Counted from the first letter of the stretch, positions 46,217 through 55,807 are shown. The stretch: DNA of 64,000 bases from Thiomicrorhabdus sp. Milos-T2 (GCF_000702325.1 NZ_KL370891.1:354174-418173); one strand, 5' to 3'. Translations and numbers: made by a program. The notes: generated by a model from the letters alone, not told the origin.

Positions 46217-47500
46217 CTAACTATGAGACGTTTTGGAATCGTCGTCTTCACAGATTAATAGGGTTTCAGCAGCTTCAATCATAGCGGTGTCGCCATGTAT
46301 GCCAGCTAGGTTAAGTTGTTTGGTTGGGGTATGAATTAGACGGTTAGTTAATTGGTTGGCTAATCGTTTAATTATCTCTTCAGAGTTAACGCCTTGATCT
46401 AATTGGTGTAAGGCATAATCGAGAGCCGCTTCTTTGATTTGCATAGATTGCTGACGATAAGCTTGAATAACCGGTTTGATTTGCTGAGTCGCTTCCATTT
46501 GAGTAATAAAAGCTTGGGCTTGTAAATCAATGATTTCTTCTGCTTCCAAAGCCGCACTTTGGCGTGATTGTTTACTGGTTTCAATAATTTCTTGTAAATC
46601 ATCTACGGTATAAAGGTAGACATTATTGAGCTCTCCAATGCTAGGTTCAATATCACGCGGAACGGCAATATCAATCATAAACATGGGGCTGTTTTTACGT
46701 TTTTTAAGAGCCGATTTAACAGTCGGTTGTTTTAGGATTGCTGTTGGGCTTCCGGTTGAGCCAATAACAATATCCGCTTCATGTAGGTGTTTATCAATTT
46801 CGTCTAATTGAATGGCGTAGCCACCAACTTGTTCAGCTAATTTATGCCCGCGCTCAAAAGTACGGTTAGCAATGATTAAGTTTCCAATATTACTTTCTTT
46901 AAGGTGTCGAGCCACCAATTCAATGGTTTCACCTGCACCAAGTAGTAAAGCAGTTTGTTTTGATAAATCACCAAAAAATTGCTTAGACAAAGAAACGGCA
47001 GAAAACGCCACAGAAATGGGACTATTTCCAATGGCCGTGTCTGTGCGAACTTGTTTAACGGTTTTAAATATATGTTGAAACAGGTTCTCTAGTATTTGGT
47101 GAATACTGGAAGATTTGTGCGCGGCATTGTAAGCGTCTTTGATTTGCCCAAAAATTTGCGGCTCACCTAATACCAAAGAGTTCAAGCCGCTGGCAACACG
47201 CATAATATGTTTTACGGCGTCTAAATCATTATGCACATATAAATAGGGTGTTAAGGCGTTTGGTTCGAGCTTAAAAAATTCATGTAACCAATTATGTACT
47301 TTTTCTTCGAGCTCTTTTTCTCTGAGAATGCAGTAAATTTCAGTGCGGTTACAGGTAGAAAGAATAATGCATTCAGAAATTAATGAAAGCGACTTTAATT
47401 CTTCTATGGCTAGGCTTGCAGATTCAGCCGAAAATGAAACTGTTTCACGGATGTCGACAGGTGCCGTTTCGTGATTTACGCCAAGAGTACATAGTTTCAT
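46217..47500 (-). CDS. hemA: Glutamyl-tRNA reductase
   Basis: This 427-residue protein starts LCTLGVNHETAPVDIRE and carries the catalytic Cys in IILSTCNRTEIY (about residue 50), the NADPH-binding VLGEPQIFGQIKDAY and ALLLGAGETIELVARHL regions, and a C-terminal dimerisation helix. It makes glutamate-1-semialdehyde from glutamyl-tRNA, the first step of C5 haem synthesis. It is the first gene of the hemA-prfA-prmC group and divergent from the TPR gene. Confidence 0.97.
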   Translation of the reverse strand: MKLCTLGVNHETAPVDIRETVSFSAESASLAIEELKSLSLISECIILSTCNRTEIYCILREKELEEKVHNWLHEFFKLEPNALTPYLYVHNDLDAVKHIMRVASGLNSLVLGEPQIFGQIKDAYNAAHKSSSIHQILENLFQHIFKTVKQVRTDTAIGNSPISVAFSAVSLSKQFFGDLSKQTALLLGAGETIELVARHLKESNIGNLIIANRTFERGHKLAEQVGGYAIQLDEIDKHLHEADIVIGSTGSPTAILKQPTVKSALKKRKNSPMFMIDIAVPRDIEPSIGELNNVYLYTVDDLQEIIETSKQSRQSAALEAEEIIDLQAQAFITQMEATQQIKPVIQAYRQQSMQIKEAALDYALHQLDQGVNSEEIIKRLANQLTNRLIHTPTKQLNLAGIHGDTAMIEAAETLLICEDDDSKTSHS

Positions 47501-47880
47501 AGAGTTAAGGCTTTACCATTAAATTATTATGCAAAGTTTATCTTTAGACAAAGAGGCGTAATTTTGCTAAAAAATCATGCTAATTGCAAGTTTTTAGGGT
47601 AAATAGTCAGCTTGGATTAAGGTTTATAATTTTATTTTAGGTCTCTGTTCGAGATTTAGAAGAAGTCAAATACAAAGAATATGGTGAAGGGTAACATAGT
47701 TTTGAATGAGAAATTATGCAACACTTTTAATTATTTGTTATAAATGTTGAGTCTTATCTATTAATAATTAAGCGAGGATATTCTGGCAAATTAGCTGTGA
47801 AATGTCCTAGAATGTGACTCTTAATAGGTTTTTTTAAGAAAATGACTGTGTAAAAAAACGGTTTAAAATGGTGAGCATTT
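47501..47880. other. hemA / TPR divergent intergenic region
   Basis: This 380-bp AT-rich gap must contain the promoters of both divergent genes. I see no coding sequence and no operator I can support; TATAAT-like boxes (for example within GGTTTATAATTTT near 47620) are weak. Confidence 0.4.
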
Positions 47881-49725
47881 ATGAAGTTACATGCAGTTCT
47901 GATTAGCGGGTTAATTACGGTTACCTCAATAAGCCTTTTGTCAGGTTGTGCCTTGAATGCTCAGACAAAAGAGAATAATCCTAAAGCGAACAGCGCTCAA
48001 TCCATTCTAGCAAGCGAACCTCAGCAGAGTTCTGAAGCAGTTCCAAAAAAATATACCAAACTTGATTCTGCAACCATGTTTGAGATTTTAGCCGCAGAGA
48101 TGATGGTGCAAAAACGCCAGATGGAACCGGCTTTTAAAGTGCTTTACCCTTTAGCAGTCAAAACCCAAGATAAGGCGTTGGCGGAAAGAACTTTTCAAAT
48201 TTCAATGGCAACCTATCGTTTAGAAAATATTGAAAAAGCAACGAAGCTTTGGAGAAAAGTTTCACCTGAATCTGCCACGGCTTGGCGAGCCTCTTTTATT
48301 TTATCTCTTAGAGATAAACAAGTTCCGTTAGCGGTTGATCAGTGGGAAAAGTTTCATGCATTGTCCAAAGCCGATTTATTTGAAGACCTGACTGTTTCAG
48401 TTAATAAAGTGGTTGCGACCGTGCCAAAAGAAGCGGGAATGGCTTTTTTTGAAGCGCTGACTAAAAAATACAACCAGGCCTGGTCATCTCATTATGCTTT
48501 TGCTTTAGCAGCAAGTGTTTATAAAGAACCTAATTTAGGTTTGTTAGCCTTAGACAAAGCGAATCAACTTAAAGATAGTTCAGAGCATAAAGATAATCTA
48601 GAACCTAAGGATGATTTAAAACCTAGTGATAATTCAGAACCTAGGGATGCAGAAGCGTTGATTTATATGTTGATGTCTAAGCTTTATCTTATCAACGGAG
48701 AGCCTGCTAAAGGAATCAACGCTTTAGAAGATTATGTCAATAAAAATCCTCAAGATTTATTGTTACAAGAGCGTTTTGCTAGGTTACAAGTTCAGGCTAA
48801 ACATTACGACGAGGCGGTCTCTCGTTATAAAAAAATTATTAAAGCGGAGCCAAAGGCTTATACATCAAAATTATCTTTGGCCTTAATTCAGCTTGAGAGT
48901 GAAAACTATGATGAAGCTGAAAAAAATCTATTAAACGTTGCTGAACAACCCGGTTATGCATCGGTTGGTCACTATTATTTAGGGGTTTTATACCAGGATA
49001 GTAATCGCTTTAAATTAGCTAAAGACGCTTTTAGTAAAGTGCAATCAGAAAGTTATTATGTTGATGCGCAGTTACATCTATCTGAAATAGCCTTTGCTGA
49101 AGATAACACTGAAAAAGCTTATAAAATTTTAGAAGCGATTCCCTTGGACGATAAAGAGAATAAAGTAAAAGTATTACGGGCTAAGGCGATTTTTAAGAGT
49201 GCAGAAGCAAAATGGGATTCTGCCATTGATTTATATAATCAACTTTTAGCAATAGAACCCGATAACTTGGGTCTGCTAAAAGCCCAATCAATGTTGTTTT
49301 ATAAGAAAGATAATTTTGTTGATTATGAAACAAATTTGCTTAAGGTTTTAAAACAAGACTCAAACGATATTGATGTTTTAAACGCTTTAGGTTATTTCTA
49401 TGTTGAGCAAAATGTTAAACTTCCGCAAGCTTATAATTTATTACAAAAAGCATTAAAGCTCGCTCCAAATAGTTACTATATTTTAGATAGTATGGGGTGG
49501 TACTACTATCAACTAGGTGAATATAACCAAGCTTTAGAATATTTAAATAAGGCTTTTAAAGTCAAAGCTGATGACGAGGTGTTAATTCACCTTATCACAG
49601 CATATTGGCAAGATAATCAAATTAACCGAGCAAAATCATTATGGCAAAATTATCACCAGGATTTTTTGCAAAATGATAGAGTTCAGAATTTAATCAATGA
49701 GTTGGAGTTAAACGGGAACCGTTAG
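47881..49725 (+). CDS. Tetratricopeptide-repeat lipoprotein
   Basis: This 614-residue protein has a lipoprotein signal (VTSISLLSGCALN, Cys at about 23) and TPR-like helical repeats through most of its length (for example LLQERFARLQVQAKHYDEAVSRYKKIIKAEP and NALGYFYVEQNVKLPQAYNLLQKALKLAPNSYYILDSMGWYYYQLGEYNQALEYLNKAF). A charged linker of degenerate repeats (HKDNLEPKDDLKPSDNSEP, about 234-258) interrupts the repeats. TPR lipoproteins at this locus between hemA and the prs cluster are typical of gammaproteobacteria; a role in envelope protein assembly is inferred. A perfect palindrome at 48473-48484 encodes QAWS. Confidence 0.82.
   Translation: MKLHAVLISGLITVTSISLLSGCALNAQTKENNPKANSAQSILASEPQQSSEAVPKKYTKLDSATMFEILAAEMMVQKRQMEPAFKVLYPLAVKTQDKALAERTFQISMATYRLENIEKATKLWRKVSPESATAWRASFILSLRDKQVPLAVDQWEKFHALSKADLFEDLTVSVNKVVATVPKEAGMAFFEALTKKYNQAWSSHYAFALAASVYKEPNLGLLALDKANQLKDSSEHKDNLEPKDDLKPSDNSEPRDAEALIYMLMSKLYLINGEPAKGINALEDYVNKNPQDLLLQERFARLQVQAKHYDEAVSRYKKIIKAEPKAYTSKLSLALIQLESENYDEAEKNLLNVAEQPGYASVGHYYLGVLYQDSNRFKLAKDAFSKVQSESYYVDAQLHLSEIAFAEDNTEKAYKILEAIPLDDKENKVKVLRAKAIFKSAEAKWDSAIDLYNQLLAIEPDNLGLLKAQSMLFYKKDNFVDYETNLLKVLKQDSNDIDVLNALGYFYVEQNVKLPQAYNLLQKALKLAPNSYYILDSMGWYYYQLGEYNQALEYLNKAFKVKADDEVLIHLITAYWQDNQINRAKSLWQNYHQDFLQNDRVQNLINELELNGNR
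48473..48484. repeat. Perfect ACCAGGCCTGGT palindrome, copy 8
   Basis: Within the TPR lipoprotein gene; a half-decayed copy (GCAGGCCTGTT) follows its stop at 49725. Confidence 0.9.
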
Positions 49726-49768
49726 CAGGCCTGTTAAAATTTATTTTTATAAAATTAAGAATTTTTTC

Positions 49769-49796
49769 TTGAACTTATTAGAAATAAATGGATAAT
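49769..49796 (+). promoter_or_regulatory. Sigma-70-type promoter of tRNA-Gln
   Basis: TTGAAC (49769-49774), 16-bp spacer, GATAAT (49791-49796), 31 bp before the tRNA. Confidence 0.6.
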
Positions 49797-49827
49797 ACGC
49801 ACCTGTCTTAAACGACATCGATATTAA

Positions 49828-49902
49828 AGGGCTGTAGCCAAGCGGTAAGGCATCTGGTTTTGATCCAGTGTACCGCAGGTTCGAATCCTGCCAGCCCTGC
49901 CA
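49828..49902 (+). tRNA. tRNA-Gln (anticodon TTG)
   Basis: The acceptor arms AGGGCTG and CAGCCCT pair fully, the T arm is GCAGGTTCGAATCCTGC, the anticodon loop is TTTTGAT with TTG at its centre, and CCA is encoded. A T-T pair closes the top of the anticodon stem. It precedes prs, the usual position for tRNA-Gln in this gene cluster. Confidence 0.95.
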
Positions 49903-49953
49903 ATATCCTTCCGAATTCTCAAGTCATTTTTTCCTTGAACAGGAGCGCCTTAA

Positions 49954-50910
49954 ATGGCTACTAAAAATGTCATGATCTTTGCAGGTAATGCAAATGTCAG
50001 TCTCGCTGAAAAAATCTCTCAATACCTAAACATTCCTTTAGGAAACGCTGATGTAGGCCGCTTTAGTGATGGCGAAATCATGGTGGAAATTAAAGAATCT
50101 GTTCGTGGTCAAGATGTTTACGTTTTACAACCAACTTGTACGCCAGAACCCGCCGTTAATTTAATGGAAATGTTGGTCATGATTGATGCGCTTAAACGTG
50201 CATCAGCTGCCCGAATTACTGCGGTAATTCCTTATTATGGTTTTGCTCGTCAAGATCGTCGTCCATACTCTGCTCGTGTGCCAATTACAGCTAGATTAGC
50301 CGCTGATATGATTACGGCAGCCGGTGCGAATCGCGTTGTAACCGTTGATTTACACTCCGATCAGATTCAAGGCTTTTTCGATATTCCGGTAGATAATATC
50401 TACGGTTCACCTCTGTTAGTTGAAGATATGCAAAAGCATTGTGATTTAGCAAATACAACGATTGTGTCACCTGATATGGGTGGTGTGGTTCGTGCTCGTG
50501 CTGTAGCAAAAGCGATTAATACTGATATGGCCATTATTGATAAACGTCGTCCTAAAGCTAATGTAGCTCAAGTGATGAACATCATTGGTGATATTGAAGG
50601 GCGTGACTGTATTATTGTTGATGATATGGTTGATACGGCGGGTACTTTATGTAAAGCAGCCCAAGCTTTAATGGATCGTGGAGCGAATAGTGTTTCAGCT
50701 TATGTTGTTCACGCCGTTCTATCAGGGCCTGCTGTTGAAAATATTAAAGGTTCTGTACTTAAAGAGGTAGTCGTTACCGACTCTATCCCAGAAAGTTCAG
50801 AAGCTAAGGCTTGCGAAAAAATTCGCCGCGTTAGTATCTCTAGTATGCTGGGTGAAACCATTCGCCGTGTAAACTTAGAAGAGTCAGTAACCGCTTTAAT
50901 GCATCATTAA
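49954..50910 (+). CDS. prs: Ribose-phosphate pyrophosphokinase
   Basis: This 318-residue protein makes PRPP from ribose 5-phosphate and ATP. It has [66 protein letters not shown] (catalytic flexible loop, His/Arg residues) and the PRPP-binding [19 protein letters not shown]. Full length and highly conserved. It follows tRNA-Gln and ends in a strong terminator at 50961-50989. Confidence 0.97.
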   Translation: MATKNVMIFAGNANVSLAEKISQYLNIPLGNADVGRFSDGEIMVEIKESVRGQDVYVLQPTCTPEPAVNLMEMLVMIDALKRASAARITAVIPYYGFARQDRRPYSARVPITARLAADMITAAGANRVVTVDLHSDQIQGFFDIPVDNIYGSPLLVEDMQKHCDLANTTIVSPDMGGVVRARAVAKAINTDMAIIDKRRPKANVAQVMNIIGDIEGRDCIIVDDMVDTAGTLCKAAQALMDRGANSVSAYVVHAVLSGPAVENIKGSVLKEVVVTDSIPESSEAKACEKIRRVSISSMLGETIRRVNLEESVTALMHH

Positions 50911-50960
50911 TTTTAGCGTCAGTAATAAAGACTGATCTGAATAACTTTTTAAGTTAATTA

Positions 50961-50989
50961 AAAAAGCACTCTTTTTAGAGTGCTTTTTT
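50961..50989 (+). terminator. Intrinsic terminator after prs
   Basis: AAGCACTCT, a short loop, AGAGTGCTT and six T residues. Confidence 0.92.
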
Positions 50990-51117
50990 GTTTTTGGCTT
51001 TTTATCTAGGCAATGAAAGCGATGTAAGGTTTGCCTGGCTTAAATAACGAGTGTTTTTTATCCGTCTTTACCTTGAATAAAATGCAATAAAAAAGTGGTA
51101 AATTGTTGAGTTTTAAG

Positions 51118-51158
51118 TATAATGCCCGCTTCCCTCATGTTTGGTCGCGAACGTGAGA
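51118..51158 (+). promoter_or_regulatory. rplY promoter -10 box and leader hairpin
   Basis: TATAAT at 51118-51123 is followed by a hairpin CTCATGTTTGG/CGCGAACGTGAG near 51135-51158 in a leader of roughly 110 nt before the start codon. The long structured leader could mediate autoregulation by L25, but this is speculative. No convincing -35 box. Confidence 0.45.
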
Positions 51159-51244
51159 TGTTTTAATTTAGTAGTTTTTATGGGTGGTTTTGTTAGCCCT
51201 ATGTATTCAATAAGATACAAAAACTGCGTATTTGGAGAATAATT

Positions 51245-51826
51245 ATGAGCCAGAATTGGACAGCAGAAATCCGTACTGAAGAAGGGAAAGGTGCGAGCCG
51301 CCGCCTTCGTCATGCGGGTAAAGTACCAGCTATTATCTATGGTGCTGGACAAGATGCCGTATCGGTATCTTTTGCAGAGAACTTTGTTAAAAAAGCGTTT
51401 GAAAATAACGATAACTTTAACAGTGTATTAACTATTGATGTTGCTGGTGGAACAACAGAGTCTTGTGTTGTTAAAGACATTCAGCGTCACCCAGCTACAG
51501 GTGAAGTTTCACATATCGATTTCCAGCGTGCTAGTACAGATAACCTGTTAACTAAGAAAGTTCCGCTTAACTTTGTTGGTGAAGCAGTTTCTCCTGGTGT
51601 TAAAGCTGGTGGACTTATCTCTTACCTTCAGGCAACGGTTGAAGTTAGCTGTTTAGCTAAAGACCTACCTACTAAGCTTACTGTTGATGTTTCATCAATG
51701 CAAGCAGGTACAAGTATGCGTCTTTCTGAATTAGCACTACCAGAAGGTGTTGTTATTACTGCACTTTCTCACGGAAATGCGGATTATGACCAATCGGTTG
51801 TTAATATCGGTAAGTCAAAGCGTTAG
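51245..51826 (+). CDS. rplY: Ribosomal protein L25/general stress protein Ctc
   Basis: This 193-residue protein binds 5S rRNA in the large subunit. The N-terminal L25 domain shows TEEGKGASRRLRHAGKVPAIIYG and IDFQRAS; the C-terminal TL5/CTC beta domain begins near NFVGEAVSPGVKAGGLI. This is the long (CTC) form, about 95 residues for the L25 domain plus the extension, in contrast with the short E. coli L25. SD GGAG at 51234-51237. It is followed by pth after 70 bp. Confidence 0.95.
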   Translation: MSQNWTAEIRTEEGKGASRRLRHAGKVPAIIYGAGQDAVSVSFAENFVKKAFENNDNFNSVLTIDVAGGTTESCVVKDIQRHPATGEVSHIDFQRASTDNLLTKKVPLNFVGEAVSPGVKAGGLISYLQATVEVSCLAKDLPTKLTVDVSSMQAGTSMRLSELALPEGVVITALSHGNADYDQSVVNIGKSKR

Positions 51827-51896
51827 TAAAGGTTAATTAGTTTTGTGAAAATTCTCAAAATTAATTAAATTTACACATAAAAGAGAGCCGGCGTTT

Positions 51897-52472
51897 ATGT
51901 CATCTGTTCAATTAATTGTTGGCCTGGGTAATCCAGGTGATAAATATGAGCAGACCCGACATAACGCCGGTTTTTGGTTTGTGGACGAAATTGCTAGGCA
52001 ATTTGGTGTAGAGTTTCGTCCAGAAGCTAAATTTCTCGGTCACGCAGCACGAGTTCAATCTAATGGTTTAGATTTTTGGTTACTTAAACCAACGACCTTT
52101 ATGAACCGAAGTGGACAGTCCATCCAGGCGTTAGCTAAATTCTATAAAATCCCTGTCGAATCCATACTCGTTGTACACGACGAATTGGATTTACCGCCTG
52201 GTGTCGCTAAACTTAAAGTAGGTGGTGGTCACGGAGGCCACAATGGCCTACGAGACACCATCGCTGCTATGGGTAAAGAGTTTATGCGCTTACGTATAGG
52301 TGTAGGGCATCCAGGGCATAAAGACATGGTTGTCGATTATGTCTTAAAAAGTCCATCAAAAACTGATCGTCAACTGATTGATGACGTCAGTTATGAAGCG
52401 ACTCGTGTTGTACCCGATTTAGTTAAAGGTGATTGGGCTAAAGCAATGCAAGACTTGCATACCAAGTCATAG
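51897..52472 (+). CDS. pth: Peptidyl-tRNA hydrolase
   Basis: This 191-residue enzyme releases tRNA from prematurely dropped peptidyl-tRNA. It shows the family motifs IVGLGNPGDKYEQTRHNAGFW (Asn and catalytic His), KPTTFMNRSGQSI, VHDELDLPPGVAKLKVGGGHGGHNGLRD and LRIGVGHPG. Full length. It lies between rplY and ychF, a conserved arrangement in gammaproteobacteria. Confidence 0.97.
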   Translation: MSSVQLIVGLGNPGDKYEQTRHNAGFWFVDEIARQFGVEFRPEAKFLGHAARVQSNGLDFWLLKPTTFMNRSGQSIQALAKFYKIPVESILVVHDELDLPPGVAKLKVGGGHGGHNGLRDTIAAMGKEFMRLRIGVGHPGHKDMVVDYVLKSPSKTDRQLIDDVSYEATRVVPDLVKGDWAKAMQDLHTKS

Positions 52473-52571
52473 TGAAGGCTCTGCGCTCCATTTGTACAAA
52501 GCGCTCACAGAATAAAAAATTACTACAATTTCTTCAACAATATTCATTATTCCGTTTCTAGGAGACACAGC

Positions 52572-53663
52572 ATGGCAATTAAATGCGGTATCGTAGGCTT
52601 ACCAAACGTAGGTAAATCAACACTTTTCAATGCATTAACTAACGCAGGAATCGAATCGGCAAACTACCCGTTTTGTACTATTGAGCCAAACGTAGGGGTT
52701 GTGCCTGTACCAGATGCACGTGAAGATGCTTTAGCCAAAATTGTTAATCCTGAACGTGTATTATCTGCAACCGTAGACTTTATGGATATAGCAGGCCTGG
52801 TAGAAGGTGCCTCTAAAGGTGAAGGCTTAGGTAACAAATTCTTAGCTAATATTCGTGAAACCGATGCGATTGTTCAGGTTGTTCGTTGTTTTGAAAACGA
52901 TGACATTGTGCATGTCGCAGGTAAAGTTGATCCTCTTTCTGATATTGAAATTATCAATATGGAATTGATTTTTGCCGATATGGAATCAATAGAAAAAGCC
53001 ATTCAAAAAGTACAACGCATTGCAAAAAGTGGTGACAAAGAAGCTGCTGCTCGTATGACTTTGCTGCAAAAGGTTTTAGCTGGATTAGAAGAAGGTAAGT
53101 TAGTTCGCTTAATGGACTTGTCTGATGATGAATTAAAAGAGTTAAGAGATTTACATCTATTAACCGTTAAACCTATGATGTATATCGCAAACGTTAACGA
53201 AGATGGTTTTGAAAATAATCCGCTTCTTGATTCTGTTCAAGCCTTAGCCAAAGAGCAAGATTCAATGGTTGTAGCAATTTGTGCTTCACTTGAAGAAGAA
53301 ATTGCCCAACTTGACGATGAAGATAAAGCCGACTTTTTAGCAGAAATGGGACAAGATGAACCTGGTCTAAATCGTGTTATTCGTGCGGGTTATGAAATTT
53401 TAGGTCTACAAACTTACTTTACTTGTGGTGTTAAAGAAGTCCGTGCTTGGACTATTAAAAAAGGCGATACCGCTCCAAAAGCAGCCGGCGTTATTCACAA
53501 TGATTTTGAAAAAGGGTTTATTCGTGCAGAAGTGACAGCCTATCAAGATTTTGTAGACAATAAAGGCGATGCAGGGTCAAAAGCAGCCGGTAAACAACGT
53601 CTAGAAGGTAAAGAGTATATTGTGCAAGATGGCGACGTCATGCATTTCCGTTTTAACGTATAA
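52572..53663 (+). CDS. ychF: Redox-regulated ribosome-binding GTPase/ATPase YchF
   Basis: This 363-residue OLA1/YchF protein has G1 [15 protein letters not shown]3 [20 protein letters not shown], an NxxE G4 variant (NVNE) that favours ATP, a coiled-coil insert, and a C-terminal TGS domain ending in [13 protein letters not shown]. It binds ribosomes and is linked to stress and translation-quality control. A near-palindrome GCAGGCCTGGTA (52791-52802) encodes the AGLV of G3, so the AGGCCT word here overlaps a protein-level constraint. Confidence 0.97.
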   Translation: MAIKCGIVGLPNVGKSTLFNALTNAGIESANYPFCTIEPNVGVVPVPDAREDALAKIVNPERVLSATVDFMDIAGLVEGASKGEGLGNKFLANIRETDAIVQVVRCFENDDIVHVAGKVDPLSDIEIINMELIFADMESIEKAIQKVQRIAKSGDKEAAARMTLLQKVLAGLEEGKLVRLMDLSDDELKELRDLHLLTVKPMMYIANVNEDGFENNPLLDSVQALAKEQDSMVVAICASLEEEIAQLDDEDKADFLAEMGQDEPGLNRVIRAGYEILGLQTYFTCGVKEVRAWTIKKGDTAPKAAGVIHNDFEKGFIRAEVTAYQDFVDNKGDAGSKAAGKQRLEGKEYIVQDGDVMHFRFNV

Positions 53664-53691
53664 AAATATGTCAAATAGTCATATGATTAGG

Positions 53692-53719
53692 TTGACATAT
53701 TTCTGCCAAGTCTTATAAT
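53692..53719 (+). promoter_or_regulatory. Strong sigma-70 promoter of tRNA-Met
   Basis: TTGACA (53692-53697), 16-bp spacer, TATAAT (53714-53719), then GC-rich CGCGC at the likely start. Confidence 0.85.
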
Positions 53720-53732
53720 ACGCGCACATTTT

Positions 53733-53809
53733 GGCTACATAGCTCAGCTGGTTAGAGCACATCACTCATAATGATGGGGTCCCAGGTTCAAATCCCGGTG
53801 TAGCCACCA
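53733..53809 (+). tRNA. Elongator tRNA-Met (anticodon CAT)
   Basis: GGCTACA pairs with TGTAGCC, the anticodon loop CTCATAA holds CAT, and the sequence closely follows E. coli elongator tRNA-Met, so initiator or tRNA-Ile2 is unlikely. CCA is encoded. Its 3' end is the attachment site of the island. Confidence 0.95.
53796..53809. repeat. attL: tRNA-Met 3' end
   Basis: CGGTGTAGCCACCA, repeated exactly at 63553-63566. Confidence 0.92.
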
Positions 53810-53821
53810 CTATTCAAAATT

Positions 53822-53846
53822 AAGCCGTCTTATGACGGCTTTTTTT
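53822..53846 (+). terminator. Island-borne terminator after tRNA-Met
   Basis: AAGCCGTC-TTAT-GACGGCTT followed by T6. It substitutes for the native tRNA terminator that insertion has moved to 63573. Confidence 0.88.
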
Positions 53847-53931
53847 ATGCCTAAAATAACGTTTTAAAAGGCATTCTTTCCTTTTTAGTGTCTTATGTAA
53901 TCTCACTTAATCTATTGACAGATTAGCAAAG

Positions 53932-53985
53932 TTGACGGTATTCTTGACGGTACTGAAATTTGATTTTTGTACAATACCGTCAAAA
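53932..53985. promoter_or_regulatory. Left arm-type sites for the integrase
   Basis: TTGACGGTATT (53932), TTGACGGTACT (53944) and the inverted AATACCGTCAA (53973) sit between attL and the integrase gene. The same word recurs near attR (63469, 63481). Confidence 0.65.
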
Positions 53986-54020
53986 ATCGCTAAGACCTTT
54001 ATCTACAAAGGAGTCTAGCT

Positions 54021-55196
54021 TTGCCCTTAACTGATATTCAAGTGAAGAACCTAAAAGCACAGGAAAAGCCTTATAAATCCTCTGATAAGGATGGGCTTTA
54101 TATTCATGTTTCTAAAACAGGGTTTAAGTCATGGAGGCGTGATTATCGCTTTAATGGAAAACGACAAACTATAACTATAGGTGTTTACCCTTCAATATCT
54201 CTTAAAGAAGCACGTCTTAAAAACTCTGAGATTATTTCTCAACTTCATAACAAAATAGATCCCAAACAATCAAAAGAACAGAGTAAGCCAAAACCAACAT
54301 TTAAAGATGTTTCTGTTGAGTTTATGGAGAAGCAGCTTAAAGGTAGTAAGTGGACTCAAGGCACGTTCGATAAAAATACCCAAAAGTTTGAAAAGAACCT
54401 TTATCCCTATTTAGGTAAAAACTACATTTCTGAAATTTCTGCTTTGAATTTTCTTGAAGCCTTAAGGCCAATGGAGGAGAGAGGTGTTATAGCAACAATC
54501 AAAAAAATTAGAGGTGTGTGTGTCCAGATTTTTGATTATGCTCTTTTGAAAGGGTTTTGTGAATCAAACCCCGCTAGAGGAATTGCCAAAGCTTTAACAC
54601 CTCATAAAGAGGAACATTACAAAACGTTAACGGATGTTCGAGATATAGCCAAGTTGATGAAGGCCATTAACGAGTATAAAGGTGATATTAAAACGGTGTT
54701 TTTATTGAAACTAGCTCCGTTAACGTTAACGAGACCAACGGAACTTAGAAGTGCTAGATGGAATGAGTTTAATTTTAAGACGAAAGAATGGCGTATTCCT
54801 GCGAATAAAATGAAAAGCAGGAGAGAGCATATTGTTCCGTTATCTAAACAAGCATTAAAGATTCTTAAAGACTTGGAAATGGTTTCAGGTCATCGAGAGT
54901 TTCTTTTTTATAGTAATACTGCTCAAACAGGTTATTTAAGTGAAAATACAGCAACTCAAGCCCTGCATAGATTAGGTTTTAAAGGCAAGATGACTGTTCA
55001 CGGCTTTAGGGGCATGACTTCTACTCGTTTAAATGAAATGGGCTGGCCTTCAGATGTAATCGAAAGACAGTTGGCTCATATGGAAACAAACAAAACCAGG
55101 GCAGCTTATAACCATGCTGATTATTTAGAACAAAGGGGGGAAATGATGCAAGCATGGGCTGATGAGTTGGATCGCATCGTTAATGAGGACGAATAA
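54021..55196 (+). CDS. Tyrosine-type integrase (P4 family, DUF4102 N-terminus)
   Basis: This 391-residue recombinase starts at TTG 54021 behind AAAGGAG (MPLTDIQVKNLKAQEKPYKSSD, the arm-binding DUF4102 domain). The catalytic residues are seen as TLTRPTELRSARW (Arg), TVHGFRGMTSTRL (His-x-x-Arg) and THMET...AAYNHADYLEQR (Tyr). It is intact and adjacent to attL, so it most likely mediates integration and excision at tRNA-Met. The gene contains two GTTAAC-rich words (54624, 54717). Its end overlaps the next gene. Confidence 0.95.
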   Translation: MPLTDIQVKNLKAQEKPYKSSDKDGLYIHVSKTGFKSWRRDYRFNGKRQTITIGVYPSISLKEARLKNSEIISQLHNKIDPKQSKEQSKPKPTFKDVSVEFMEKQLKGSKWTQGTFDKNTQKFEKNLYPYLGKNYISEISALNFLEALRPMEERGVIATIKKIRGVCVQIFDYALLKGFCESNPARGIAKALTPHKEEHYKTLTDVRDIAKLMKAINEYKGDIKTVFLLKLAPLTLTRPTELRSARWNEFNFKTKEWRIPANKMKSRREHIVPLSKQALKILKDLEMVSGHREFLFYSNTAQTGYLSENTATQALHRLGFKGKMTVHGFRGMTSTRLNEMGWPSDVIERQLAHMETNKTRAAYNHADYLEQRGEMMQAWADELDRIVNEDE

Positions 55197-55800
55197 AGTG
55201 GCCGCAAATAAACTTAGAGAATTACTTGATAAGAATTTAAAAAAGGCCGGTTATGTTAAGCAGCCTTATGGAAAATTCGATAATTATTTCTTAGATTCTT
55301 TGATTAACCAAAATGATAATTTATACAGAGATTTAAGGAAAACTGCTAATCTGTCACAACAAGAAATGGCGGATATAGTTGGGATTTCGAAAGGCTCTAT
55401 TCGTAGATATGAATCTCATTGGGAATCGTCAAAGCCACCTAGGTGGTATTACATTATGTTAAGGCTCGTTAATGGTGATTTATCTTTTTTTGGCAATCAA
55501 TGGAATGGTATTTCTATTCAAAAACATGATAGAAAATTGAAATCCCACTATTCACAAGAGGCTATGTTACCAGTGGAACTTTATTCTAAATATAACCGTG
55601 ATGCAATGAATGCTCGTAGAGAAGCTAATAAAGAAAGACAAAAAGCTGAAGAATTGCAAAATAAGATAAAAGCTTATGAAGAAGAAATGACCTCTTTACG
55701 TTTACGTCACGAAATTTTGACTCAACAGTTCAATGAATTAAAAGCAGTAAAAGCGTTAACGAAAACCGGTAAAGTTATTCCGTTATTTGCAGAATCATAG
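55183..55800 (+). CDS. HTH DNA-binding protein with coiled-coil tail
   Basis: About 205 residues from ATG 55183 (alternatives: GTG 55198, ATG 55162). It contains an XRE-like helix-turn-helix (LRKTANLSQQEMADIVGISKGSIRRYESH, about residues 47-75), a segment PPRWYYIMLRLVNGDLSFFGNQWNGISI like small phage regulators, and a long charged coiled coil (about 140-190). The start overlaps the integrase end, so translation is coupled. The GTTAAC cluster 8 bp past its stop is a plausible operator for this or another island regulator. Confidence 0.7.
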   Translation: MRTNKVAANKLRELLDKNLKKAGYVKQPYGKFDNYFLDSLINQNDNLYRDLRKTANLSQQEMADIVGISKGSIRRYESHWESSKPPRWYYIMLRLVNGDLSFFGNQWNGISIQKHDRKLKSHYSQEAMLPVELYSKYNRDAMNARREANKERQKAEELQNKIKAYEEEMTSLRLRHEILTQQFNELKAVKALTKTGKVIPLFAES

Positions 55801-55807
55801 TTAAAAA

